A stretch of 64,000 bases of DNA from Bugulina stolonifera (lineage: Eukaryota > Bryozoa > Gymnolaemata > Cheilostomatida > Bugulidae), in contig OW285190.1 in assembly GCA_935421135.1 (NCBI GenBank), forward strand, positions 20,408,501 through 20,472,500, given 5' to 3'. Positions within the stretch are counted from its first letter, which is position 1. Every line of letters begins with the position of its first letter. The notes beneath the pieces are model-generated. The model was not told where the DNA came from, ran no database searches, and saw nothing but the letters and a program-made list of their open reading frames with translations. This document shows positions 35,371-46,547 of this stretch, piece by piece. The translations under genes and the position numbers were made by a program.

Positions 35371-35924
35371 ATTTTAATTTTAACCTGAACCTTAGCTTTA
35401 GTTTTGTTTAGTTTTAAGTTTAGCATTAATAAAACTAAAACTAAACTTAACTTAACTTACGTCTATAGCCTTTGGAATAAAATGTCCACAACCATCAACA
35501 GAGTCAGTTAAAAAGATGATTAAAAAACAAAGAGAAGCCAGAGGACATGTCAAACATTTTATAATCATAATAGCTTGAGAATTCCAACTAAAACAGTCCA
35601 ACTACATATTATTAATTATACTAAAAGCCAAAAGGCCAGGTCGTCCATTGCAATTCTTTTCTTCTGGGTAGAAGGATCTCACATACCTTAGTAGGTAGGA
35701 GGCTCTTTTTCCTTTCTCATTCATTAGATTTACCTGCGTCGGTTTAATTAGAGCACTGCGAATTTGTCTGGTAAAATTTGAGCATCGCGTTTATTGGTTA
35801 GACAACTCCTAAACGTTGTCATGTCAGATGAAGATGCGTCTAAATAGTGGAAAGAAACATACTCAATCAATTGTGAATTGTGATCTTTAAATTTATCATT
35901 GCATAAAAAGATAATTATCGTATT

Positions 35925-35975
35925 GTAATGGTTTTTGGTTTTTGGTGTGGTCGTCCCAAGGAGTAAGGGCTTTAC
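35925..35975 (-). repeat. Gypsy LTR end fragment
   Basis: TTGTAATGGTTTTTGG followed by GTGTGGTCGTCC matches the terminal 35 bp of the LTR that starts 170 bp further on. It is a short diverged fragment of an older copy. Confidence 0.6.
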
Positions 35976-36141
35976 ACATACATAATTGATAATTACTGTA
36001 TACATGTATGCCTATTTGTCTATGTGTCTTATAATTATAATACACCAAAAGTGACGTTGTGGCTGATTATGTTGTGTCTGGATTCTAATTACTATTCATA
36101 TTATTTATTGTATATCTGTGCTATCTTTGGAACTAATATAT

Positions 36142-36805
36142 TGTAATGGTTTCTGTGATTTGGTGCGGTCGTCCTTGGACGACTATCGACCCAGAAATGA
36201 AGTGCCTATGAGTGGTAATAGGACTTCGCATTACATGAAAGATCGAGCGGTCTCAGTAGCCCGAAAACTACCAAAGACGACCCATCTGGTCCCAAGTCTG
36301 ACCTTCAGACTATACGTTGAAAGAGAGTGATCCGACCTAGTAGGCGGTTCGCTAAGCGAATGACCTGACAAAAGGAAGTGAAAGTCTCTGTATCAAGTAT
36401 AGATGTGTCTTTATTGAAAGCCAAGTGAAGACTGAGACAATGAACAGTAAAACAGTGCCCTTTATATAGTATAAGGACTTCCGGCCGACGTGACGTCGGG
36501 AAAAGACGACGTGTGGTCGTCCGGAAGTTGCGCAACAAGATGGCCGCCGGAAGCCCGACGGCCGACCCAAAATAGGTCGGGTTCTACAAAAGTTGCTTAT
36601 AATGGTCCAATTCATGTACAAAATGAATATCAATGGATTCTGAGAGGTCGGGCCTCTGTACATGGGTATAAAAGGCACTTATAGACTTAGTTATAATCAT
36701 GTAACTATATACAATAACATATAGTAAAGTACAAGCAGATATATACAATTATGTGCACACAAGAATGAGTGTCAGATGTAAGATACGATTTGGCGTACCA
36801 TTACA
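36142..36805 (-). repeat. 3' LTR of the Gypsy element
   Basis: A 664-bp LTR. On the minus strand it starts TGTAATGGTACGCC and ends CCATTACA. It contains a TATA-like element (CTTTATATAG region, plus 36460-36467) and GTCGTC / CCGACG words shared with the solo LTR at 7.5-8.0 kb. Confidence 0.92.
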
Positions 36806-36818
36806 TAGCCCCCTCACA

Positions 36819-38906
36819 CTAGGTCATGGGTGTCTCTAGTGTCAAGTTAAGAAGGGTGCGATATAGTGTTTGAAGAGGTTGGTCCAGGGAGGGCGTCAGG
36901 TCATCCTCTCTTCTACTGGATCTGCTGTCACTCGATGGGGTTGTCACATACTGGTAACGATACAGGTCGCCATAACGAACCGGGGAGCGTCTACTTCGTT
37001 GGGATCTCCGGGGAAGGACATCGGGTTCTCTGGTAGGAGTGTCCCCAACTGCGTCCGAGGGTGGATTATCTATCGGCATCTGCTGCTGAGGTTCAGGGTC
37101 CAGAGACAGTGGCTTGGAACGGAGAGGAGGAGGTTCTGGGGCCGGTGAGGGAGGTCCGGCAAATGGAGGGAGAGGCTCGGGCATCCGACGTACCTGACGT
37201 GGTGCAGGTTCTTCACTCTCTTCCTCCGGGGGTGGTTTGGAATGGACTCGGGCTCCTCTCATATTTGGCCGTAAAGCCAGCTCTCTTGATCCGAGAATCT
37301 GGCCCATAGGATAGGGGCAGGGCTTAAAGAGTTTGAGGCGCTCTCCACTCTGTATTGAGCTTTGTCCCTGACATTCTATCAGGTAAGAGTGGTCGGCATG
37401 AGCTTTCTTGACTTCATAGGGGCCTATAAACTTCTGTTGTAGTTTAGGGTTCTCTCCTTTTCGCCGTCTGTAGTTAGCCATCATCACTAAGTCTCCTTCG
37501 TGGAAGTGTGTGGCGGATGGGGGCTCTTGGGCCCGCACCAATGATTGATCCTCTCGTATAATATCGTGGGCAACAGCCATATTTTTGCGCACCTCTTGCG
37601 TATACTCCTGTAGGGTGGCGCCAGGTGGAGAGGGTTGTGGATACTGTAGGTCATCTGGCAATCTTAACTCCCGCCCCATCATGAGGAAGTTAGGAGTTTC
37701 TTTAGTGACAGAATGTGGGGTGGCCCGGATAGTCCTCAGGAGGGAAGGTAGGAGGAGATCCCAGTCGGTAGTGTCTTCTCGGAGGAGTGCGGTCCGGAGA
37801 GCGTCTCCCAAGGTCCTGTTTCCCCGTTCCACTAGTCTGTTGGACTTGGGATGATAGGGAGTAGTAGTGGTTTTTCGGACTTTCCATAGCCTGCATAATT
37901 CAACCAATAGTCGTGACTGGAACTGTGCTCCTTGGTCTGTGTGCACGTGCTCGGGGAGTCCAAATCGACTAAACACTTGTTCGTCCAAAGTGGTGGCGAC
38001 CGTGGGTGCCGTAGCATCGGGTAGGGGAATTGCCTCGGCCCACCGGGTAAAGTGGTCTATTAGTACTAGCATCCATCGATTTCCTCTAGGTGTCTGGGGG
38101 AGTGGTCCGACAAGGTCGATGGCTATCTTCTGCCAGGGGCGTCCTGCGTGCATCCGTCGTCTATTGGAGTTGGAGGAGAGCCGGCTATTCTTGGCGGCCT
38201 GACAGACTTCACAAGAAGAAATAGCCTCACGGACGTCTCTCTGCATTCCCGGCCAATACCAGCGTAGTGCCAGCCGAGTTAGTGTTTTTTGTACTCCGGT
38301 GTGTGCGAGACTATGTGTCTGCCAGATGATGTTCTGTCGTATCATATAGGGGCAGGGAACGACCCAGTCGTCTCGACTTGGTCGAATGATGCGTAGTTGC
38401 AGGACGCCTTGGTCGCTGATCCGCATGGCTCCTAGACGCTCATGCCAGTGTTTAAGTTCAGGGCTCCCTTGTTCCAGAGTCAGGGGGTCTAGTGGTGCGT
38501 CATCTCTCACAGCTGTATATATCAAGGCCATAGTGGGGTCATCTCGAGACTGTTGTAGGGGCAGCCGATTAGTCGGTTGTAGTGTGCACACGAGGGGGGG
38601 GGGCGTCCTGCTGGGTCCGCCATCTCTCTCCTCTATTCTTTTGCACTGTTTGCACGAATCACAGACACTTCGACTCAATCCATCGGCATTCCCGTGTCGG
38701 TTCCCGGCCCGATGCTCCAAGAGGTAGTCGAACTCGGCGAGTATTTCCGGCCATCGAGCGACCTGGTGGGAAGGTTCCTTTCTTTGACTGAGCCACCTGA
38801 GGGAAGCATGGTCGGTGCGCAGCCAAAACTGTCGTCCATAGAGGTAGAGTCGGAAGTGTTTCACAGCCTTGACTACGGCTAGGAGTTCCCGGCGTGTGAC
38901 GCAATA
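36819..38906 (-). pseudogene. pol: Gypsy pol, C-terminal part: RNase H end and integrase
   Basis: This 2.1 kb open frame begins, after the inserted element, inside RNase H (YCVTRRELLAVVKAVKHF, LRTDHASLRWL). It continues through the integrase zinc domain (HSLAHTGVQKTL...SCEVCQAAK), the integrase core (IAIDLVGPLPQTP, HTDQGAQF, YHPKSN.LVERGNRTL; D, D and E residues present) and a proline-rich tail. The stop lies next to the purine tract. The frame is intact but cut off from the rest of pol by the Polinton-like insertion. Confidence 0.92.
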
Positions 38907-38912
38907 GTTGCG
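38907..38912. other. 6-bp target site duplication (GTTGCG), left
   Basis: GTTGCG here and at 48169-48174 flank the Polinton-like element. The Gypsy coding frame needs only one copy (GERN-type codons CGC AAC on the minus strand), so the duplication is directly visible. Confidence 0.93.
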
Positions 38913-39450
38913 AGTAGTATAGTCAGTGCAGATCTGCACAGACACCCGCCCATTTCCGCGTTTTATTAGCCCTAGATCCCAAAACTCCCCGGGCAGACGA
39001 CTACCCCACCCGTCCTCTCGCCCCCTCCCCTCCCCTAAACCTCACTCTATGTGCAAAGCCCTAGAACCTACCCCCCGATCGAGGGTGGGGTTTCAAAAAC
39101 CTCATCGGCTGTTCCGTAGAACCCAGTCTAAAAAGCAAACCCCGCGCCCCGTCCCGTCCCACGGCTCGGGCGAGGAGGCGCGCGCGTACGCACGCGCCCC
39201 CCCGCCCCGCGAACTCCACTCGTCCTCCCTCCACCCGTCCCGTCCCTCCCCACCCCTCCCCTCCGCCTCGCCCTCCGCCTCGCGGCGGTTCTCGTTTGCG
39301 AGTCCAGCCGTGGCCCCACGCCGCCCTCCGCCGCCCTCCCCCGCCCGTCCTCCACCCTCCCCCGCCCTCCCGCCCCAACGACCCGTCGCCGCTCTCGCGG
39401 CCGGACCGTCGGCTGGAGTACGGTAAGCGAAGGAAAATACGGGTTAGAGT
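38913..39450. repeat. Left terminal inverted repeat of the Polinton-like element
   Basis: About 530 bp, extremely C-rich in this strand (CCCGCCC, CCGCCCTCC). It matches the right end in inverted orientation through the segment GCGAAGGAAAATACGGG. It contains the palindrome GTGCAGATCTGCAC 15 bp from the end. Open frames in it are a consequence of composition. Confidence 0.92.
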
Positions 39451-39525
39451 AATGATAGGCTACGCCCGTGCGGAGTGCCCGTGCAGAGTTTACGACGCTG
39501 ACTATACTACTATAAGAAACTTACC

Positions 39526-40015
39526 GAGTGGTGGTGGTGCTTCCGGATGATTTCTTCGCCGGGGACCGTTGAGACTGAACTGGTTGGGGTGACACCGCAC
39601 TCGCGCGCTCCTCCGTTCGAGCGCCCCTGGACCTCCGATGAAAGACTCGCGCCTTAACCCTCATTTCCCCCGGACCCTCCCCTAGGGAAATCGCCCGTCC
39701 CCGTGACGAGCGGCGAGGGAAAGTGAAGGCGGTGGCTCTTCCGCGCTTCAAACCGTAGACTTCGCGAGGAGGTTAGCCAACGACATCCTCGCTCGGAGGG
39801 GTAAAAATAGATAAACGGGATAGATGGATGCTTGTCTTCTCATCATCATCATCGCCATCGTCATCGTCATCCTACAAATAGACCCGCCTCTACGATGATG
39901 TCGTTGACTCGCCACCAATTTCTTTGACCACCGCGTCTACTTTCCCCCGGGTAGCAAACTCCGATAGGGAGAGAGCGCATCGTGCACGTGCGATGTCACC
40001 CCCCACCTACGAATG
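39526..40015 (-). CDS. Possible spliced basic protein near the left TIR of the Polinton-like element
   Basis: Two minus-strand segments could join: about 39950-40003 after a strong pyrimidine-rich acceptor (CTTCATTCGTAG), encoding ARCALSLSEFATRGKVDAVV, and about 39526-39765 after GCGAAG, encoding VYGLKRGRATAFTFPRRSSR and a serine- and arginine-rich tail. It ends at a CG|GTAAGT donor that points into the TIR. The product would be short and very basic, like a DNA-binding or core protein. The first exon was not found and the junction is inferred from phase only. The resemblance of the short VYGLKRGRA stretch to histone-fold C-termini is too weak to use. Confidence 0.3.
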
Positions 40016-40315
40016 AAGACAATAGAAGAAAAGTGAACTGATAAGGGTTGAGTATGAGCGGAAGCTGCGCTAGTACCGTCTACCCCTTTGGTTTGGAGAG
40101 GTAAATGGTTTTTAATGTATTAGCTAGTGTTTTATTGCTCGGTTTTAAGGCTACAACCGGTAAACCCTCCGTTTTGAGGACGGAGACCCCTTACAATAGA
40201 GAGTGAATGTGAAAAAAATTATATGGATATATATATATATACAAGGGTTATGATGCACTGTTCGTTTACTCTCCGATTTATCGAATGAAGTAGTCTCATC
40301 TCCAAGAAATCAGTA

Positions 40316-43300
40316 CTAGCATTCTATAGGACTCGTACTCACCCCGTCTTCCGCAACTTTCCGCTTACCGTAGAAGTAGGTGAGTCCGGTCTTTAGCTGG
40401 GTATAGCTATATGTTTGGTTTCCTCTTCTGATAAAACCCCGATTGTCTCCTCTCAACGACTCCCCTGTTTTGAGCACGGAGAGGAACTTCTCTTTGGTTA
40501 GGGCGTTTCCTCTTTTATTTAGTCCTTTGCTGCTATACTTGCTATCACCGTCAGCGGACCAACAAAAGTATGTTTTTGAGTTGAGCGCGATGACCCCCTC
40601 CCCCCGAAACTCCTCCTTAAACAGGCCGGGGGTTCGTGTTTCGTATCGCTGCACCTTCTCACAACATTCCCTCATCTCCCACTCTTGCCCGAGCACCTTG
40701 GTTGTGATAAAGTCTCCCTTGTGGCTATCGCAGAAGGGTCTGGGAAACCATTTACCATATTCTCTGTAGAACTCTTCTTTTTTATCTTTTCGGATGACCT
40801 CATCTATACTGCGAGCACTCAGGGCCATGTAAGCGCTATCCGTGTCCATTTCTACGTACTCAAAGTCCTCTCTACTGACGAATCTGTGAAAATAAAACGG
40901 ACGGGTTGGAGGGTGCTGACACCGAAGAATAAATAGAAAAGGATTTGATAAAATCTTTGTATAGCCTAGTTCGACTCACCTATCCATAAAGTCGTAGTAG
41001 AACTCTAGCATCCTCAACTTGGCTCTCTGGAGGATGACGAATCCTACGACGGATAGAACATCCATTCGAATCTAAAAGAAAGAGAGAGAGAAAGAGAGAG
41101 AGAAAGTTCACCCTTCCACTCGGAAAAAGTTTTGTCAAATCAAGAGTCAAAGTAAGAAAGATTGTCAACACTTACCTTTTTCTTGTGAAGCTCTATCTCA
41201 AAGTAGTTTTCATCAACTTCGTTGAGACTAGAAAAGTGCCTACTCCTCACTTTGACGGCCGCCCCCTCTACCGTCTCTACATACTTGACAGTCTTATGTT
41301 TCTCTTTATTTGTTATGGTCTTTCCATAGGCTGAATTCCCAACGAGCTTGCTGGTGCTGGCCAAGAGGGCCAGATCGGGGTCCAGATCTCCCCCTCTTCT
41401 TGCGTCTGAGACCGAAGAACCAAAGTCTTTGAAGACGGCTCGTGGGATAAAGTGAACGAACTGATAGACCCTGGTAATTATCAAACCTTGATCTAGATAC
41501 CATCTAGCCAGATCGGTGAGTAGTGTGATTCGCTCGCCAAAAAGACTCCCCACGAGCATTCGCTGAGGTCTCTTCAAGAATCCGTTCTGTTTGGCAAAAG
41601 CGCGCATGTGTTCGCTAAGGTGTTCTCTTCCCACATTTATATTCTTGAAAATAGGTGCCATCTCAGAGAACTTCGCTTTTAGCTCTTCGGCTACGGAAAT
41701 GTCACACTCCACTAAACCGTAGTACTCTCCACTACGAATGTTGTTGATTATTTTATCGAGGTTGACGCAACCCCTCTCTGGATAGAGAGAAGAAAAGAAG
41801 ACGGAGAGAAATGTCCTAACCTCTTCATCCGAACGAACTCGCGCTCCCCACTCACACTCCCGAGTGGTGATGAGCTTATAGCCTAGAGCCTTGATGTAAT
41901 CTTCTTTCCTCGCAGTGTCCACCCGGAGCTCTTCATTCGTCATGTTTCTGACACCTTTTCCATTCCCTCCCAGCTCGCACTCGTGTCCGTGCCAGTAGCA
42001 ACCGTGGAATTGGTACACAGTCCGACTCTGTTCGCTATAACCATCCACCGGTAGGTTGTCACAGCCTATCCTCATTTCTCCTCCATTCTGTTGGTGAAGG
42101 ATGACCTCTCCTCTCTTCCACGATTGGAACTCTAACCATCCATGCGCCACTTTGCTGAACTTTTTAACGGGTTCTAGAGCAAAGCCTCGGCTCTCTAGCC
42201 TCCGCCTGGGATAACCCGTAGGCATATTCCCCATCATGCAGTATAGGTAGAGAGCGTTGGCATCGACTCCCAGAATGGACCTACAGGGTTTTGCGGATGT
42301 GCCATAAATCTTCTCCCGAATAGAAGTCACTCCAACTTCATGATGTCTGTGAAAGATGATGCTTGGCCCTCCCACGAGGTTATTGCGAAGAGTGTGGTAC
42401 AGACTTTTGCTCTCCTCATCGAACAGACATTTGGGTTGTGAGTTGCAAAGTTTGTCTCGGAGAGACATTAACCTATGCAGCGGGAGAGCGGCTTGCGGAG
42501 GAGAGTAGCCATAAGGTCGTGCCTCTACCTCCATAAACAACCATCTGATAGCCAAGCCTGGAAGCGAGATTGCGGATTTCAACATATCAATACCCTTTTG
42601 TCGATAGATACAGCTCTGACGTGCAATGGCCTCGATGAATGGGGCCACATCGAGGTTGTTGTACCAGATGAGGAAATCCCTGAACGTTTCCATGTTCTCT
42701 CTTTCCCACACGAGCTGGCAGTGGTGATAATCTTGCTCGCTCAATTCTTGCTGAGTCAGCGAGTTGAAAAAACTCTCTCGGGGAGGGAGTCCATAATGAT
42801 CCAACCTTCTCAGGGAATCTACCCAGTCGTAAGGAAAGAATCCCTTACTCTCTGACACGCCAAATGCCTTTAGGTATTTGGAGTAGTTGAAGCCTGGTGC
42901 GATAAAGTTGCATATGTCAAGGAATCTAAAACGTCTACTCTCCACGCAGGACATACTGTTAACACGCTTAACGATGAAAACAAAATCTTCTCCCTCCTCC
43001 TCTTGTAGAGAGCGAAGTAAAGGTCCCTTTAGTATATTTAGGTCATACTTTTGCGAGTTGAAGCCAACCACCGGAACGCTGGAGATGTGCTGTTCTAACT
43101 CTCTTTCTAATCCGGAGAGACCGGACTTCACCCTGTAAGTCGAGACGTTAGAGAACTTGTTGCCAGCAAAGGCCTCTTCTCTATCCGCCCGATCCGCGAG
43201 GGAGGTAGAGAGTTGCTCGCGTACATCCTGGAATCTTTCTCCGAACAAATCTCCTGCCACGTCAGCAATCTTTGCTATGTATTGGACGAATTGACGAATG

Positions 43301-44995
43301 CACTTCGTCCCATCCTTGCTGTCGACGCTCCTCACAAAACACTTGGCCCGCTCAAACCCCGGGACGTTAGAACACGCGGATATGCTCAGTAGCTCGTGTC
43401 TTGCACTAAAAGTCATCGTGGAGGTGTTAGTTGGTAGGTTGTCTTTTGGCATGAAGCATTCGATATCATAGGTGATATAGTAGGGGTAGTATAAGAGGTC
43501 GGGGTTCACCACCTCTATTCCCGCCACTCGCTTGAGTTTTGTGAATATAGTTGGCGGGGGTCCAAACGTTCCACCAGGGAAAACGAACACCGATGCCTCT
43601 TCTGGCGAGCACTTGTGTCGTCGTAGGCTGGACAAACGTGTAAACGCGCTATCGCACAGCTTGCAGGTGAAACATCTGGCAAACGAATCAACATTCTTTA
43701 TCCAGCTGAAGTGTTTTTCGTACATGTTGACGAAGAGTTTATGGGCTTTGTTTCGTGCCCCAGATGACCAAACTATCAGAGCTACCCCCTCATCAGTTAG
43801 ACAGAAGACTGTTATAGATACGTCAAAATGATCTTCCAAGGCCAGTAGATCACTCGCGCCCACCCCGGGAAAGTCTGACAAAGTTGATGAGGGTGGGGAA
43901 GAAGATTTAGATTGTCTCATGTATTGTTTAAACAAGCGATGTGTTGTGGTGTGAGAGGGGCGATGACAACGACATCCCTTCTTTTGGTCGCAGTTACAGT
44001 CATGCATCATGGCCAAGCATCTAAAGAAACACAAGTTGTCTAAGTAGGGACGCGCACCTCCTCTAGCCCAAAAGTCTACGTCTAGTGCTATCACATGTCG
44101 GTTGTTAAGTATGTAGTCTGGGAGTTTGCTCACTACACCACCCACCTTGCCAATCTCTAGGAGTTTATAGATGTAGAATGTCAGATTCGCAATGGGACGT
44201 AAAGCCCAAGCGGTATTCGGTCTCCTTTGTGCTGACCTCTCTCTCAAGTCGAGCTCCTGCACAGATTCGCAAAACTCTCTCATCTCATTCTCTGTTCTGA
44301 TCAGTCTTGGTTTGGGGAAGAATGCGGCATTGTTGCTCGATGAGTGAAAGTAGCGCAACTCTTCACTGGTCTTATGCTCGAGGATGACTCCAGCGCTACA
44401 GTTAATCTTCACAGTACAAGGCACTCTCTTCCACATCGCTCTCAACTTAGTCCACACCTCTTCATCTCCTTCGTCTTCACCTTCCCCTCTCCACACTCGA
44501 ACGTTGAGAATATCTTCTACAGGACGAGAGTGTATTGCGGACCTGATGGAGCTCCAATAGCGGGCTAGTAGCACCCCCATCTCATCCCCCTCTTCAGCTG
44601 TTGGTGGTTTGGACCAGAAAACATCATCAAACTTCTCTGCATCTCCCTCATTTTTTTCCACTTTACCCTCGCTATGAAATCGCCTCATGTGATGACCTAG
44701 CTTTCTCCTCCCATCAAAACATCCGCCACAAACCGGGCACTTGTGCGGGTGAGCCTGTGCATGCATTCTCTTCGTGTGCCTGTCTAGAGAAAACGCTGTT
44801 CTGAGAACCAGACCGCATAGTTGACAGGTGTGCTCGGCCTGACGAGAGCTCTGTCCCCCTATAAAAATACAAAATGGTAGGGTGTAAGTTATTCTTTTAC
44901 TTCACACTACTATAAACAATAAACAATCCACAATTGCTACCAACTACCTCATTTAGCACTAACCTTCTTTTTCGCTTGTTGACATCTCTGATCAT
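40316..44995 (-). CDS. polB: Protein-primed type B DNA polymerase (Polinton-like), 4 exons
   Basis: Exons: 44964-44995 (possible start), 41176-44848, 40980-41071 and 40316-40883; introns are GT-AG and phases match. Domains in order: two N-terminal C2H2 fingers (CQLCG...H...H and CPVCGGCF...H), a conserved NLCFFRCLA domain, a third finger (FTCKLCDSAF...H...C), 3'-5' exonuclease motifs (YDIEC, FNSQKYD, YNNLDV), polymerase motif A (DANALY), a HGCYWHGHEC insertion seen in metazoan protein-primed PolBs, motif B (KLVGNSAYG), and motif C (MDTDSAY) split from motif B by two introns. It ends DGVSTSPIEC, a usual terminus of this family. At about 1,450 residues it is a full-length polymerase with every catalytic motif intact. 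It would replicate the element from protein-bound ends. Confidence 0.93.
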
Positions 44996-45240
44996 GCGCT
45001 GACTAGAAGGTAGGTGTCTCTGTTTAGTCTGCCTATAAAAATATATAGTAGTAGGGCGTAGGTTATTTTTTTTTTTGGCTCGATAGCATTATATACAATA
45101 AACACTTCACAATTGCTGCCAATTACCCTATTTAGCACTAACCTTATGATGTACTTGTTGGCATCTCTGATCAGGCGCTGACTAGTAGGTAGCTGTCTCT
45201 GTTTAGTCCCCCTCTGTTGACTAGAGGCTGATTGTACATA
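44880..45240 (-). repeat. Duplicated exon-plus-intron unit (~165 bp x2) at the polymerase 5' end
   Basis: Two copies, about 44880-45045 and 45046-45210, share TTTAGCACTAACCTT, TGTTG.CATCTCTGATCA, GCGCTGACTAG.AGGTAG and GTCTCTGTTTAGTC. On the minus strand each has an acceptor, a short exon reading TKQRHLPSSQR or TKQRQLPTSQR and a donor AG|GTTAGT. The exons join in phase. This is a tandem exon duplication in the leader or N-terminal region of the polymerase gene. Confidence 0.65.
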
Positions 45241-45262
45241 CTGCTAGAGTGAGAAACTCATA

Positions 45263-45272
45263 CCTTAAATAG
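45263..45272 (-). promoter_or_regulatory. TATA-like box for the polymerase transcript
   Basis: Minus-strand CTATTTAAGG lies about 20-30 bp upstream of the first leader segment and next to the iteron array. It mirrors the TATA box at 45831 on the other side. Confidence 0.45.
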
Positions 45273-45324
45273 TAGCATTCAGTAGGCGGAGTCTAACCAT
45301 TTCCCCACCCTTGGCAATACCACC

Positions 45325-45795
45325 CCGATGCATCCCGATGGCAATCCGAAGCCTCCCGATGCACCCCGATGTCAATCTGAAGCCTCCCGATGCACCCCGA
45401 TGTCAATCTGAAGCCTCCCGATGCACCTCGATGTCAATCCGAAGCCTCCCGATGCACCCCGATGTCAATCTGAAGCCTCCCGATGCACCTCGATGTCAAT
45501 CCGAAGCCTCCCGATGCACCCCGATGTCAATCCGAAGCCTCCCGATGCACCCCGATGTCAATCCGAAGCCTCCCGATGCATCCCGATGCGCCCCGATGTG
45601 AATTGACACATCGGGGCGCATCGGGGTGCATCGGGATGCATCGGGAAGCTTCGGATTGACATCGGGATGCATCGGGGTGCATCGGGAGGCTTCGGATTGA
45701 CATCGGGGTGCATCGGGAGGCTTCGGATTGGCATCGGGGTGCATTGGGAGGCTTCGGATTGACATCGGGGTGCATCGGGACACATTGGGATTGGA
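45325..45795. repeat. Head-to-head 30-bp iteron array (imperfect palindrome) between divergent genes
   Basis: Plus-orientation units (GAAGCCTCCCGATGCACC, CCGATGTCAATC) run from about 45325 to 45600. Then the same unit in reverse orientation (GATTGACATCGGGGTGCATC, GGGAGGCTTC) runs to about 45795. The centre is near 45603 (GATGTGAATTGACACATC). The whole can fold into a roughly 240-bp-arm hairpin. It lies exactly between the polymerase and the plus-strand transcription unit, each with its own TATA-like box. Confidence 0.92.
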
Positions 45796-45830
45796 TAATA
45801 AAAAGGGAGGAGTCAAGAAATGAGCAGTTG

Positions 45831-45837
45831 TATAAAG
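45831..45837 (+). promoter_or_regulatory. TATA box for the plus-strand unit of the Polinton-like element
   Basis: TATAAAG at 45831, about 30 bp before a CAGTTTCAG initiator-like site and 83 bp before the ATG at 45920. Spacing is typical of a TATA-dependent animal promoter. Confidence 0.6.
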
Positions 45838-45919
45838 GGAGAGTGGGATCACAGTTTCAGCATTCAAAGTTCAGCACATCACTACTGTACAGCTACACTA
45901 CTACAATAGTACATTATCA

Positions 45920-46448
45920 ATGGATACTGACAACATAGTCCAGAACCAAGAAGAGTTATTTGCGGGCTTAACAGACTCACAAATGGATGGAATTATTGAA
46001 GAAGAAGAGTGCAGTCAGAAGAGGAAAGAAGAGGTGGATGCGTTAAAAGAGGCACGGAGGAAGGGGAAAATAATAGGAGTGGGGAGTGTTGCCCGAAAGG
46101 ATCTTTCTAACATGGCGGACTCTCCGTCCTCCCCGGAGCGGGCCTCGGATAGGGGCGAGACCACAACATCCAAGAAGAGGAAGAGCCCAAAAGGAAAATA
46201 AGTGAAAGGAGATGAAATCTGTGCTAGGAAAAAGAAGAAACCCCAGGTGATTGTAATATCAGATGAAGAGGGTGGAGATGGTGATGATGATGATGATGGC
46301 CACGGAGCCGATACGGCTACGGAAGAAGTGGATGGTGGTGGTGAGGTGTCAAAGGAAAAAAAAGTTACCAAGTCCCCTTGCAAGGGGAAGAAAAAGAGCG
46401 GAGGACTAAGCCTGGAGAAAGCTCGTGCAGTGGCAGCAACCCTAATGT
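45920..46448 (+). CDS. Acidic protein with SUMO-interaction-like motif, with an in-frame stop
   Basis: ATG 45920 opens a 93-codon frame rich in Glu, Lys and Ser (LTDSQMDGIIEEEEC, KKRKSPKGK) that ends at TAA 46199-46201. The same frame continues at once for 82 more codons with KKKKPQVIVISDEEGGDGDD, a hydrophobic-plus-acidic pattern (VIVISDEE) matching SUMO-interacting motifs, then a lysine-rich part and SLEKARAVAATL. A GTAAGT donor at 46449 and an acceptor TAAGAG before 46546 would fuse it in phase to the next ORF. The stop means either readthrough, use of a downstream start, or inactivation. Localisation in the nucleus is inferred from the basic clusters. Confidence 0.6.
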
Positions 46449-46547
46449 AAGTAGCCCTATTCGTATATCCATAAAACTCCGTACCATCTTTCTCCCGTTT
46501 AACCGCTTTGTCGGATCTATATACACCACTTTCGTTATTGTAAGAGC

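Noticed and set aside
36870..38904. Several 60-113-codon ORFs on the plus strand and other minus frames
   Set aside because: They are shadows of the intact integrase/RNase H frame.
38926..39426. 166-codon Pro/Arg/Ser-rich ORF, and its counterpart at 47673-48155
   Set aside because: It lies wholly in the GC-rich terminal inverted repeat, has its twin in the other TIR, and its ATG lies in the TIR's end; composition explains the open frame.
39526..40003. Histone-fold protein in the PolB element
   Set aside because: Only a short stretch (VYGLKRGRA) recalls a histone C-terminus; the rest does not match, so the entry is kept as an unnamed basic exon.
45311..45867. ORFs with repeated DVNPKPPDAPRCQSEAS-like peptides on both strands
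   Set aside because: They are translations of the 30-bp iterons, open in both orientations because the array is palindromic.
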